Below, piece by piece: positions 34,185 through 45,926 of a DNA stretch of 64,000 nt. The notes below the pieces were generated by a model that was not told the DNA's origin, made no database searches, and saw nothing but the letters and a program-made list of their open reading frames with translations. A program made the translations under genes and the position numbers. The first letter of the stretch is position 1, and every line of letters begins with the position of its first letter. Source of the stretch: Chloromonas sp. AAM2 (lineage: Eukaryota > Chlorophyta > Chlorophyceae > Chlamydomonadales > Chlamydomonadaceae). The stretch spans positions 1-64,000 of the forward strand of contig QAXH01006441.1 of NCBI GenBank assembly GCA_004335635.1, given 5' to 3'.

Positions 34185-37100
34185 ATGCTTAGGTATTACA
34201 TGGACCTGCACCTGAAGGCCTCTGCACGGCCAATGCACGCACATCAGTCGCCAGCAGTGCGCTGTGCCGTTCGCCGAGTTGCACCTCGTGTCGCCAGACC
34301 ATCGCCAGGGTATCCTGGAGCTGTTACAGCTCTCGCGTGCAAGCAAACCCGGGACGTCATAGCTCAAGCCACCAAAAACAATGGAACAGATAAGAGTTAT
34401 GTGCCGCGGACAGAACCATCAGAGTCCATGTTGGCCATCTGGAGGAAGGCAGACTGTGTTTGCTTTGACGGTGAGTGAGCGCTCACATCGGGTTGGCTTG
34501 AGACTGTATTCAACCTGAACCTCTTCTTAGCCTGATTCGACACGAGAAGACGCAGACTGCTGAACCGATGGACTGCGAAGATCTGCCGGCTTCCGGAACA
34601 TCTAGGGTTTTTCAAATCCTCAGCTTCATGCACATGTGGGGTGATGAAGAGCCGTGTTGCCAGCAATCGAACAGTCTTCCTTACGCTGCCAACGCGTTTG
34701 ACATGAATCTGCCTAGAGGAGCAGCTGCACGCCTGGAGTCATGCATCAATGTGACTGTCATTCTCGAGGGAAATGAAGGTTCAGCTGCCTCTCTCAATTG
34801 CCTTTTGCGATGATGGCTGCTGGCATGTAGGATTGAGGGAAGCAAGTAATTATGCATTACAATCCATTGGGCGTGCAGATGTGTGTAGATACAACGAACC
34901 ACTGGCCAAGGTGCTCAGGTGGCCTGCATTGCCACCATGTCTGCTCGCTCGCCCGCCGCCAAGTCCGTCCTGTTGTTGCTGGCTGTCAAGCTGAACACTG
35001 ATACGGTATCTTCAGTTGTGAAGGCAGGACACGGAGTATTGCTGCCTGTTCACTTCGGCTGACGTCAAACATCGTGCAGTAGTTGGGTGTACATATTGCA
35101 GCGGTATTTTTACGAGACGAGACCTAGCAAAGTGGTATTTTTACAAGACGAGACCTAGCAAAGTGGTATTTTGTCAAGACGCAACCTAGCAAAGTGGTAA
35201 TTTACACCACTTGCTGCAGTGGTATTCTTACCCCACATTTTGCTTGCCTGCAGTGGACTGTACCGTCACCGTGAACGACTCCCTGGACCTGCTGGCAGAA
35301 TTCATGGGATGCAAGGAGGAGGTAGAGAAGCTGACTAACATGGTAAGGCTGCAGACCAGCAGGGAAAGCAACACACCATGTCCTGCCACTGCACGATGCG
35401 TCTGCACATGCAGTTTACCTAAACCAATCAGACACGAGGTAAGCTTCGTGGTCTGAAGATTAAACACCAAAACCTTGTGTTGGTTGAAGCTACGGTACGT
35501 AGGGGTTTCCATGGCAGGTGTACACACGCACATGGAACTCATGCCTGCCTGCAGGCTATGGACGGCTCCCTGACCCTGACTGCAGCCCTGGAGCAGCGCC
35601 TGGACATCATCAACTGCACCCCTGCGGACATCAAGCGCTTCATCAACACTCATCCACCAACAAGCCGCCTCACGCCGGTCAGTGGGGAATCACTGGCCAC
35701 ATGAAACACACAGCTTCTTGCATCAGTTTAAATCATGCCGATCCATTCAATACCACTCAGAGCGATGCCTCTTGACAGGGTACATTGCCATGCCATGCTA
35801 TGCCAAACCGTGGCCTCAACTTGTTACTAAGGGTAGAAAGGGTAGTTAGTAAGGGTACATCGTCTGTTGGCACAGTGCGTGGAGTTTACGTATGTGGTGC
35901 GCCATTGTCTGTTGCATCGGCCAAAGCATCAGTGTGGGACGGTTGAGTGTCTCGCAAGCTCTCCACTGCGACGTGATGGCGCAACTGCATCGACACAAGT
36001 CTGACCAGCCTAGGCCTGGAGTTCGGGATAGAAGCCATTGCGGTCCCTGAGCGTGAAATCCTGGAGCATGTGCGCGCCGGGCCCACATTGACCGGGCAGC
36101 ACAGCTTAGCCTGACGCAACCATTTTGAACAATATTCACATCGTGATCGCACGTAGACTAGACAATTTTTCTTCTTTCTACTCGGAATATGAATGTATGG
36201 CGAGCTAATGGTTTAGACGTAGCGTGTCTTATTACAGGTTAGAAAGCATATCACTAGTCGCGCCACGTCAGGTGTTGCTAACTGGTGTGAGGTGACGCAT
36301 GTTGTGAGGACACCTGGGCAGTAACACCATAACCAGACAAGGGTTGCATCTTGGCGGAGGCATAGGCAACACACCTGGTAAACCACCCCAGTTGGGCAGC
36401 AGTTTCCACCATTGGCTGCTGTGGTGTGGGTCTGGCCATCCTGCAGGGCATTGAGGAGCTGATTCGCACCCTCCAAGCACGTGGTGTGGCTGTGTACCTC
36501 ATCTCAGGGGGATTCAGGTGCGGTCAAGCCTAGCCCCTTCCAATGTTAGCAACAATCAACATACGATCAACATACGATCAACATATGATCAACATACGAT
36601 CAACATATGATCAACATACGATCAACATATGATCAACATACGATCTGTGCTGGACTGATTGCAAGTGTGGCATGGTGCAGCGATTCAGGTCTGGTGCCTA
36701 TGCCATGCAGGGAGGTGACTCTGCCCATTGCCGCCCATCTGGGCGTTCCCAAGGAGCGGGTGTTCGCTAACCGGATGAACTGGCAGGTAAGCGGGCTGTG
36801 CGTGCCTGCAATTGACTGCACAGCCTTGGCCCTCACTCCCAGATCCCACAGGCATTGCAATGGTAGCTACTCAGCCACGGTCGATGGGTTGGGCTGGGCC
36901 AGGCTGTTCCTTGTGAGGCACGACATTGCTCAACTGGGCACCATATTTGCTGGGCAGTCGCACTGTGCTGTCTATAAGTATTTGGCAGTTGAGGAGAGTG
37001 GCGGGCCGAGTCTTGTGCTTGTGGTTCCCCTTGCAGTGGGACGACGAGACAGGCGAGCCAAGCAAGCTGGTGGGGTTTGACCTCAGCCAGCCCACCTCAC

Positions 37101-40100
37101 GCAACCAGGGCAAGGTGGCAGCCATTGCACAGATTCGCAAGCGCAACCCGTACAACAGTATCGTCATGATCGGAGGTGAGTGTGGGCAATTGTTTCATCT
37201 GGCAGCCAATGCTTCAATCACTATCCGTATGGCCTGAGTGGATATCGGCATAAACATACATTACACACAGCTGCAGAACAAACAGTCTGGGCTTTCAGCA
37301 GCCGCCTACATCAACCCCCTAAGCAAAGCATGAGCCTGTTGCTGCCAAACAGAGTCAAGCACATATGCTGCGGTTGTTGCTTGCAGATGGCATTACCGAT
37401 CTGGAGGCCGTGCAGGTAAGAGAAAAGATGCAAGGTGTTGAGTGACCGGAATCCAGGTACGTACGGCTTGTGCAACCATGTCCGGTGAAAGTGCCAGTCA
37501 CCACACACACACATACACATCCATCCTTCATACTATGCGCTGCCAGCAGACCTCGATCTGCCAGCGCTCGCGGTTGCCTGCAATACTGTTTGGCATAGGT
37601 ATGATTTTCGATGCCACTTGCACCTGTCCACATTAGGCATGTTTCTGTAACCGTCCGGCTGTTGTCGTCTTGCATCCTCAAGCTATGCACGCTCGAACGC
37701 CTCGCAAGCTCGGATGTCTACGCCATGCTCATTCCTGGTCGTAGCATGGCTTGTCAGCCCTGGTTTTTCGCCCAGACTATTTTCGCCTGCTCTGACGTTT
37801 GTTGCAGATTTCTGGAGGTGCAGACCTGTTCGTTGGGTTCGGTGGCATCGTGGAGCGGCCCTCGGTGGCCGCAGAGGCGGACTGGTACATCTACAGCTGG
37901 GAGGAGCTGCTCAAGACGCTCAAAAAGTACCAGGTCAGTAATACAGGGTAGCCCCCAAGGTAAAAGAGCGATAGCAGGGTAGCTGGTGTTCAATATACTG
38001 GCTCAGGAATGGCGCACTCAAAGCTGTATGCAAACAGGATTAAATTGCTAAAGGATTTCGCTATTGCAATTTCCGCTAGCCCAGATTGTATGTGAGGCGG
38101 ACAATCATGGCCTTTGGTGAGGTTGCCTTGTCTACTGCTCCATTGACCCGGTCATGTGAGTGTGTGTCCTTCTGCACTCTGCAGGTGGCTTGTGTCGGCT
38201 CTGGCGCTTGGGCCTGTGCTGCCCTGCGCATGGTGGCCCAGAATACCAACGCAGACGACCCTGCGGAGGAGTTCCAAAGGACCGTGAAGATGTGGGTGTA
38301 CGAGGAGGAAGTGAACGGTCGCAAGCTGACTGAGGTGAGCCAGGGTACGGAGTGCGGGTTCTAGCCATGCCCTTGAGGGCTCACCAGCGAGATGGCAGGG
38401 TATGCAAGACACTACAAGCACAACCAGGCATCTTGCACGCAATCAGCAGGGAAGCGAGTTGGTTCAACTTCATCAGGCGTGCTGCATCATGCCACGGACG
38501 AACTGCATCGAGAGAGCTCAAGGAAAACATGCAGGTGCCCAGCTCCTGCCACGGCGCAGGTGATCAATGAGACGCATGAGAACCCCCTCTATCTGCCAGG
38601 CGTGAACTTGGGAGACAACATAGTCGCCACACCAGACCTGGTTGAGACTATCAAGGATGCAGACTGCATCATCTTGTGCGCACCGCACCAGTTCGTGCAC
38701 CGGTGAGTGGTTGAGGTATTCATGTTATCATTGCGCCTGTCAAACCTTTGTGATGTCGTTGCCATGGCGGCCTGTTTGCTGCTACCTAGCCCTAACCCTA
38801 ACCCTAACAACACGCGCATTCATTTCGTAAAGCAAGCGAGGTGTGGTGAGTGCGGCTCTTACTTGTTCGCAGCATCTGTAAGCAGATGGCCGGCAGCATC
38901 AAGCCCGGCGCGATTGTCATCAGCCTCATCAAGGGCATGCGCGTCAAGCCGGATGGTCCACAGCTCATCAGCGCCATGGTTCAGCGCTACCTGGGGGCGG
39001 ACGTGAGCGTGCTCATGGGCGCCAACATTGCCGGCGACATCGCCAGGGAGGAGCTGAGCGAGGCAGTGATTGGGTACAACAACTTGACATCTGCCAAGCT
39101 CTGGAAGAAGCTCTTTGAACGCCCGTACTTCAATATCGATCTGCTCCCTGATATCGTCGGCGCCGAGATGTGCGGCACACTGAAGAACGTGGTGGCGTTG
39201 GCAGCCGGCATGGTGGACGGCCTGGGATACGGTGGGTCAGGCAATCGAAGGCAGATGCAGTCCAGCCTGTTCTCATACTCGCCCTGGGCTTCATCAGCCG
39301 ATGCAGCTGCACAAGTGGCAGACAAAAGCGAGCAAGCAATACGACGCCCAGGCATGAGTTGGAGCTAAGAAACGATCTTCGTATTTCACATCGCCCTTGG
39401 TCCCGTGTTGGCATTGCCACAGGTCCAAATAGCAAGGCCGCCATCATACGCCAAGGCCTACAGGAGATGCGCGAGATGTCACAGGTGTGGTGTGAACTGA
39501 CAACAGCGTGACCAAGTTGCAGACCCTTTCCCGCATGTACGAGCAACAGCATATGTAGAAAATCAGCATTTACCTGGCCCTACTGTGGTGGCAATGCTTG
39601 CGCTATGAGACGCAAGGACAAAACAGCCTTCCGTAGGATTCATGTGCAGCGCTGTCATGCACCAGTCATCCGCAGATTTCGCGTCCGCGGTGGCATTGTT
39701 CCGCAAAGCATGCAAGGACCCTTTGCACCTGTTGTACGGTATCACAGGCCCTGTATCCGAGCGTGCGAGACGAGACGTTTGTCCAGACCTGCGGCATTGG
39801 AGACCTCATCGCGACATGCTACGGTGGCCGGAACCGCCTGGTGACGGAAGCGTGGACCAAAGCGCAGCTCGCAGGGGAGCCCAAGACCTTTGAAGACTTG
39901 GAAACGGTGAGCGATCCGCGGAGCCCAAGCACTGCGCTGGCGATATGGCGAGCAGAAACGTGGTTATGCCCGCGCAGCCTGCTTGCTTGGCGCGGCGTTT
40001 GCACGTGACGGAAATGCTGTGGCTGTCATGCGCTCCTTGTCCTTGTGCAGGAGTTGCTCAAGGGTCAGAAGCTTCAGGGTGTGCTGACCAGTAATGAGGT

Positions 40101-40598
40101 GCAAGAGATTCTTAGGGCACGCAACTGGGAGGCGCAGTACCCTCTCTTCACAACCACCAACCGCATCATCAACGGTCTCCTGCAGCCCCCTTGGATCATG
40201 AAGTGAGCTCTGCTCGCATGGCACACTGCAACGCACATGCAAGTGCCATCTTCAGTGTGATCACATGTTGGTCAGCAGCTTGCAACCGGCTACAATCACG
40301 GTTGGCTTGACATAACTGATCAACCTGCCTGGCATGCACCCGCCTGTAGGAATGGATAAGAAGTCAACGAGCAGCATCACGGCTATACAGATGGCTGCAC
40401 GTGTACGTGTGTCCCACAGCAACATGGCATTATATAACACAAGTGAGCTGTGCCTAGCTCATGTTTGCGCTCGACCTCGCTCAATTGCACAGGTACAAGC
40501 AAGGTGCGACCATTGAGGTTGGGCCCTTGGCAGGCACTGACGCGGACGAGCTGGAGATCCCGCGGCGCAAGCCCACGCTGCAGCCGGTGCCGGCATGA
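34185..40598 (+). CDS. GPD: Gene D: bifunctional glycerol-3-phosphate phosphatase / NAD-dependent glycerol-3-phosphate dehydrogenase, 15 exons
   Basis: Exons: 34185-34470, 35254-35342, 35555-35677, 36447-36517, 36711-36786, 37037-37175, 37387-37415, 37808-37933, 38185-38334, 38560-38702, 38873-39231, 39423-39484, 39748-39906, 40051-40202, 40493-40598. All join in phase to 689 residues from the first Met (a Met 16 residues later is possible). Motifs: [28 protein letters not shown]; then [55 protein letters not shown]. The N-terminus differs from A-C and is Arg/Ala-rich. The tail is short (DADELEIPRRKP and eight more residues) and resembles the tail of gene A, not B or C. One intron (37416-37807, between EAVQ and ISGGAD) is absent from A, B and C. 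Introns are long and hold repeats and an antisense exon relic. Confidence 0.95.
35095..35215. repeat. 38-bp tandem repeat in gene D intron 1
   Basis: Three units containing AGACGAGACCTAGCAAAGTG and GGTATTTT, close to the acceptor of exon 2. Confidence 0.85.
35866..36117 (-). pseudogene. Antisense relic of a gene B-type first exon inside gene D intron 3
   Basis: On the minus strand the frame reads [20 protein letters not shown] and later DATDNGAPHTYV. This matches gene B exon 1 ([20 protein letters not shown] ... [12 protein letters not shown]) in both protein and DNA. A stretch of about 50 bases unlike gene B interrupts the middle, and the reading frame after NGAPH is lost. No companion exons are nearby. 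It is a stranded piece of another family copy in the orientation opposite to its host gene. Confidence 0.8.
36554..36642. repeat. 11-bp tandem repeat in gene D intron 4
   Basis: About eight units of GATCAACATAC/T. Confidence 0.9.
36831..36935. repeat. About 105-bp repeat shared with 45536-45640
   Basis: Lies in gene D intron 5 and is almost identical to a segment in the last intron of the nucleoside transporter gene (shared word GGTAGCTACTCAGCCACGGT). A non-coding dispersed repeat. Confidence 0.85.
38790..38808. repeat. Telomere-like CCCTAA repeat
   Basis: Three tandem CCCTAA units in gene D intron between exons 10 and 11 (38703-38872). Short enough to be chance or an interstitial telomeric insertion. 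Confidence 0.7.
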
Positions 40599-40634
40599 GG
40601 GCGTGAAGAAATCTGGCGAGGAAGAAATTTCACA

Positions 40635-40812
40635 GTGTGACCTGTCTTTGAGTGAGGATCACGCAATGTATCATTGCACACACACTCACTCGTGTGACCA
40701 CAAGCTTGGTACCCTGAGTGCTGGTGTCCGGGTAGACATTCCTTCCAACCAGATCGGTTAGCAGCTTTACTGTCAGGGGCGACATGGGTTGAGAGGTGGA
40801 GGGCACCATGCT
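40635..40812 (-). pseudogene. Duplicated fragment of the beta-galactosidase gene
   Basis: Near copy (by eye roughly nine in ten bases) of 50450-50615, which spans an intron and the first bases of the adjoining beta-galactosidase exon. Shared words include CCACAAGCTTGGTACCCTGA and GGTGTCCGGGTAGACAT. Located just downstream of gene D; the remaining exons are absent, so it is non-functional debris. Confidence 0.8.
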
Positions 40813-41578
40813 CACCGTCAGGCGAATGTCAATTGCAGCATGGGTAATGGTTTGCATGTTGACACTGAGTCGCTTGTTACAAGCCTGCATCAGTCAGTTG
40901 ACAGTATAACAAGGAACGCTCTTGTTGGTTTGGTAGGACGAAGGGTCAGGGTGGGTCCTGCAAACGACCGTTGGAAAACACAAATGCAGGCCCGAGATTG
41001 AAGACATTGGGAAGGTCGGGAGCGAGCACATCACATTTGATGACCGTTGGCCTCAGTCTAGCAGATGTTGAGTTGGGGCCCTGAGTCGAGTCAGATGGCC
41101 CAGCATTCTTTGGATTGAGGTGTGAGCGAGAAGATCAGGCATTATGATGGTTGGGATGTAGCATGGCCACGTGCAACCCACCGAGATGTGGAGACGTCAT
41201 GGGCTTATCTGTGTGTCGGTTGAAGGAGTGACAGCTGGCAGTGGCTTCTCAGAACCTTTTTGGTGTTCTGGTACCTAATTGTTGGATTCTTTGACGAATG
41301 TCGCGCTGCTCAAGTCCTGGTGATGCGGCATGTGCCTGTGTGCAGCCACTTGAGCACCACTGCGAGCCCATGGCCTTCATGCACACCTGCGCTCGGCATG
41401 GCATGTGTGAGGGGTAATTTCGGGTGGAAACCCTCGACCCGGCTTGGAGTCCCTGCCCGGGTTTTTGATCACCACCCCTCTACATGCCTGGGTGACTGAG
41501 ATTCTCCTTGACCGCGGTGTCAGGGTTGCTATATCTTCCGGCAGTGGGTTATTTGTACCGGCATCTGACTTAAAATGC
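40813..41578. other. Spacer with no gene recognised
   Basis: Open frames are short and not protein-like. Confidence 0.4.
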
Positions 41579-41659
41579 ATGAGACAGCTGTTGTGTTTCA
41601 GGATGCCTCTCCACATAGTGCAGTTTACACGGGCCGATGTGCCAAAGCCATTCTGACCC
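41579..41659 (+). repeat. Dispersed repeat, copy 6 (coding-end type)
   Basis: The plus frame reads MRQLLCFRMPLHIVQFTRAD, then VPKPF and a stop. The copy at 54597 reads MRRLVCFRMPLNVVQFTRAD, then VPTPF. The shared ADVPK end links these to copies 2 and 3. Confidence 0.55.
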
Positions 41660-41755
41660 TTGTGGTAGATTGCAGGACATTGATCACGTAAACATTGCAC
41701 CTCATAGATAGCATAGATAGCACCTCAAGGGATGGCCACCACCATTACTATCGCG

Positions 41756-41835
41756 GTGTATTATAATCCCCTTCACTTGTAGGTTGGACAGGTTGGAGTC
41801 CCTCGCCTCATGTGAAATGTAGGTTGAGAATGTGC
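41756..41835 (+). mobile_element. Fanzor-like tail relative, fragment 5
   Basis: The frame GWTGWSPSPHVKCRLRMC parallels fragment 1 (GWSPSPLVRCNNLC). The preceding CCTTCACTTGTAG acceptor-like boundary is shared with fragment 2. The RuvC-III motif is absent. It follows copy 6 of the dispersed repeat by about 100 bp. Confidence 0.4.
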
Positions 41836-42141
41836 CAACAGCGGCCTGCCTGCGCCTGTACTGGCTTGAGGTGTGTTGTACGATATAACCTCCTTTCATC
41901 GTTGCATGTGGCAAGTGTATGGCAATTGATTAAGATTGGGACCTCCTCTCTTTTTGTCTGAGCAGGTGTGTGTGACTGGTTGTATGGGAATGGGGTGCTT
42001 TAGTTTGCAGTTGTGTATAATATTCTGCTGCTGGTTGATATCTTGTTGATTGTCCTGTAATTATATAACAGTGGTTGGTTGTGTCGGAAGGATGGTTATC
42101 AGCCATGACCGCTGATCTCAGCATGCGAGAGACATCGGAAC

Positions 42142-45100
42142 ATGCAAGCCAAGAAACGCGGTGCCGCGGACTCTATTACTGCAGCTTGCTTCTTCCTCAT
42201 CGCAGTGAGCGGCGCTTGCCCTGTACAAATATGTATCCAGGTTTTGCAGTCAGGGATCTGTAGCGAGCACGGGTCTGTGATGCGTGCAGGTGGCCTACAA
42301 GCTCGCATGGACAGCCATCTCATCTCTTCTCAGTCAGTTCAGCCGGGATTACGGGCCACAAGTGCTGCTGCAGCTGAATGTAGCTTATTTTCTGCCCAGC
42401 ATACCGGTGCTGATCCTGCAGACCCGGTTCAACGAGACGTTCGATCGAAAATTGGGCAGCCCAGCACGCGGCAGCTTGCTCAGATTCGCCGTCGGGCTTG
42501 GCAGTCTCGCCGTGCTCACCTCCTATTTCCCCATGCTGGCTACCAGCCACGCCCGAGTACTTGCCACCACCACAGCTGTCGGCATTGCATACGGTGTAGC
42601 ATTTGGAACCAGCTACCAAATCGCCTCACAGTTTGCACCCATCAATACCGTGATGCTCACAACAGGTAAAGCAAGCACCATGCAGTTCTCATCATGCAGA
42701 CAATCCCACGGTTCAAACCCCACCCTTGGCCTCACCAAGGTCACAGCTCAAACCCAGCATGGTGCACATACTGCATCAGATCAATGCGCCACTGACACAA
42801 GGGCAGGTAGCAACTCATGCATGCCAGTAGACTTGACTCTCCAGAGCCACTCATTGACAGTACCAGTTAGCCCCACACGATGTCCTTGGACCTGGATAGT
42901 TATGCTCGGCACGCGTAAAGATGTCCATCAGCCATCTTGGGTGCGCCAGGTGGCCTCGTTCTCTTTTTGCATGTAGGTTTTGTGAGCAGCGGACCGATTG
43001 TGCTTGCTCTCGACCTAGCCCTCAAGCGCGGTCCCTTCTACAGCCCTGCAGGCCTGCAGCGGCTGTTCTTGGCCGTGTCATGGATCACACTGGGGGGTCT
43101 GGGCGCAGCGTGCTGCTTGGTGGCAGTCAATCTGAAGGCACTGCAACCCTCAGCTTTGCCTCAGAGGGTGGAAGTCACTGGCAGGGCGTGCAGAGCGGGA
43201 AACAGCAGCTTCTCCAAGGTGTGGCAACCTGGCACATGCATGGATGGAACAAGGAAGCCAACAGGAACGCATCAGGTCATGGCCTGTGTGGTGAAGGGAA
43301 AGGGACTTGTATGGTAGGAAGCGTACACAAGCTCTTGGTAGGAAGAGTACACAATCATGAGAGTGAACGTATTGCCTTTCAGCTACCAGGGACGACTTGC
43401 TGTACTGCGTGAGTGATTCTATAGCCAGAGACCCAATCGAAATTAAGTGTCTGGCAAGGGGCATGCACAGCTGGCGCATGCCCAACTCACACTCAACAGT
43501 GCCTTCCTGCCACTTGTTTGCCTCAGGTCGGTCGCAGCAAAGGCCATCAGGGTCCCTTCTCCGGGCCTGCCATGCGCTACCGCAACGAGTTAGGCAGTGA
43601 CGCGGGGCAGGATGCAGGCAGCCAACACCATGCAGGTAAGCTGCAGCTGCCAGACAACACGCATGGAGCTGGCTCAGGCCGCATCAAAAGCGCCAGAGAG
43701 CGTCAGGTGGCCGTCCTCTTTGCTTCAAATGTACGGCCAATCTGTGTTCAGTCCAGACTGGCCTCACAGGAAAAGAGTGCCCAGAGCATTAAAACGGTTG
43801 AGCCCTGGGCAGAATGTCATGCAAATGGCTGAACAGTTTCATGCTTCCCACGGGTCTGGGTTCAGTGCATTGCTAGCCTGCGCTACCTGCCCGCGCTCCA
43901 ATCGCATGTCTTGTATGCACGCAGTAATGATGGACGCAATGGAGGGCGGTGGTGACCTTGGCCTCCGGTCTGCACCCTCCTACCCACCCAACGGCAGTGG
44001 CATGCAGGACAATGACCCAGCCATCTCCATGGGCCGGCAGCAGGGCAGTTCAAGCGGAGGCATGGGCCTGGCGAGCAGCAGTGGTGGGGCCAACGGGTCG
44101 TATGACTGCAGCACTGGCAAGCAGCGTAAGCCCGACATACCCATGAGCAGCGTAGCCCTGCGCATCAGCCCTGCAGCCCTCAGCATCTTCCTGAGCGTGG
44201 GCACGAGCATGCTGGTGTTCCCATTCTTCACGTACATGCACTCAACTGGACTCCTAGGGGAGCGGCTGGCACAGGTGAGAGACATGCTTCACCGGGCTGC
44301 ATGAACCAGGCAAGCGCTGACCTGCGTTGCTGCTGAGGCATGCAGTGTGCGTGATGCCCAAGCAGGGCTGGTCGGAGGTACCCTTATTCAACCATCTGGG
44401 ATGGTTCTTGTGTTCTACATGAGGAATGGGTATACAGGAGTGTCCAGTCAACAGACCAACATTTCCGGGCAGCATGCTGCTTCACCTGACAGCTGCCTGC
44501 CCTCACACGCATGAGTTTGTTTACCTCATGGTGCAGGTCCTGTTCTACGTGCGGCTTGTTGGGGACATTGTCGGGCGGTTGGTTCCGCGGCGGCTGCAGG
44601 CACACACTGTGGCAGGGCTCCTGGCATGGGCGTTGGTCAAGACAGCCATGGTGGGTTCACACGCGTGCCTTCTAAAGCAGCTCACACTCTCTCAAGGATC
44701 AGTCGTTTGAGTCAGCACTCATGAGTAGCCCTGACGTGTGCGTACAGTGGCAATTCTACAACTGATGCTTTCCTTTCTCTTGCATGCGAGTCTGATCAAT
44801 CGCATCTGCATGGACATGGCAAGCTCATGCCTATGACACCTGGTATAATGCTGTGCTACTGCTTTTCCATGACGCACAAACAGTGTTGCCCAACCTCGCG
44901 AGGCGCATGTGCAACACACCATGCCTTACGCCACCACCACTCAAAGATGGCATGGAAGCAAAGCCGCATGTCTGCTGCACACTGCACATGGTTGTCAGTA
45001 TGTGCATGTACCACCTTGTTGCCGCTGCAGACCTACCGACACTGCCTCGCATGTTCAGCAGGGGCGACATCATGTAATCTCATGCTTTGAATGATGGCAG

Positions 45101-45926
45101 GCATGCATGATACATTGTGTGGCTGCAGGTGCCTCTTCTGTTTGGGTGCATCTTCTCGCCTCGATGGCTGGGGGGTGACCTCGGATCTGTGGTGATTGTG
45201 GCGGTTTTCTGGGTGCTGTCCGGCTATGTCAACACGTGCGCCTACTTGGTGCGTCTGTGCTGCTGGTGGTTGCGGGCATGGTGCACACGGAACAAGTGAT
45301 GGCTGCAGAGCGTGCACATGAAGATAGCCGGTGTGCTTGATTGAGCGAGGCACAAGGGGGAGGGTGCATGGTAGGACAACCTGCCAGTGGATGGTCTGGG
45401 ATGCATTAGGTGCTGGTTCAGCCAGGCACAGTTTGGAAGCATATGCCCATAGGCTGGCAGCACATCTGTAACCAAGTGCAAGACTCACCAGTTTCCAGGT
45501 CACGTTAGCGTTCTGTACGTACTGCACCGCCTCTGCCCTCACTCACAGATCCCACAGACACTGCAATGGTAGCTACTCAGCCACGGTCGATGGGTTGGGC
45601 TGGGCCAGGCTGTTCCTTGTGGGCACGACATTGCTCGACTGCTGCGGCATGTGCATCACCTCTCAAGGCTCGGCCCAAAAAGAAACTCACATCGCAACTG
45701 CAAACCAACTGACCCAAGCACACATCCCAAGTCTGTCTTCTGAAACATGGCCGCTGTTGGTTGCTGCATGGCATGTATGCAGGTGGCTCCCACGTTGGTG
45801 CCTCCAGCTACTAAGGCGCGAGCCAGTGGCCTGATGACAGTGGCATTTCAGTCGTCATGCTTTATGGCGCTGCTGGCAGCTGCAGCCGTGCAGCGGCTGG
45901 GCGCTCAGCACACCTTGACCAGCTGA
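42142..45926 (+). CDS. Equilibrative nucleoside transporter (ENT/SLC29 family)
   Basis: Eight exons join in phase: 42142-42204, 42290-42665, 42977-43218, 43527-43635, 43925-44274, 44537-44650, 45129-45248, 45783-45926, giving 505 residues, a usual ENT length. The first helix ends ACFFLIA and runs into LAWTAISSLL, corresponding to the ENT LPWN segment. Then come NVAYFLPSIPVLILQ, a run of helices, TTGFVSSGPIVLALDLALK, a long Gly/Ser-rich cytosolic loop (residues about 250-370), LSIFLSVGTSMLVFPFFTYM, DIVGRLVPRR and the typical last block VAPTLVPPATKARASGLMTV. ENTs move nucleosides or bases across plasma or organelle membranes; substrate and location cannot be read here. The end of exon 3 has an alternative in-phase donor. 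The last intron contains a copy of the 105-bp repeat. Confidence 0.8.
45536..45640. repeat. About 105-bp repeat shared with 36831-36935
   Basis: In the last intron of the transporter gene, same orientation and nearly identical to the copy in gene D. Confidence 0.85.

Noticed and set aside
42320..42619. Minus-strand frame opposite the nucleoside transporter
   Set aside because: Shadow of transporter exon 2.
43980..44285. Minus-strand frame opposite transporter exon 5
   Set aside because: Shadow; the plus frame has membrane helices and in-phase splice sites.
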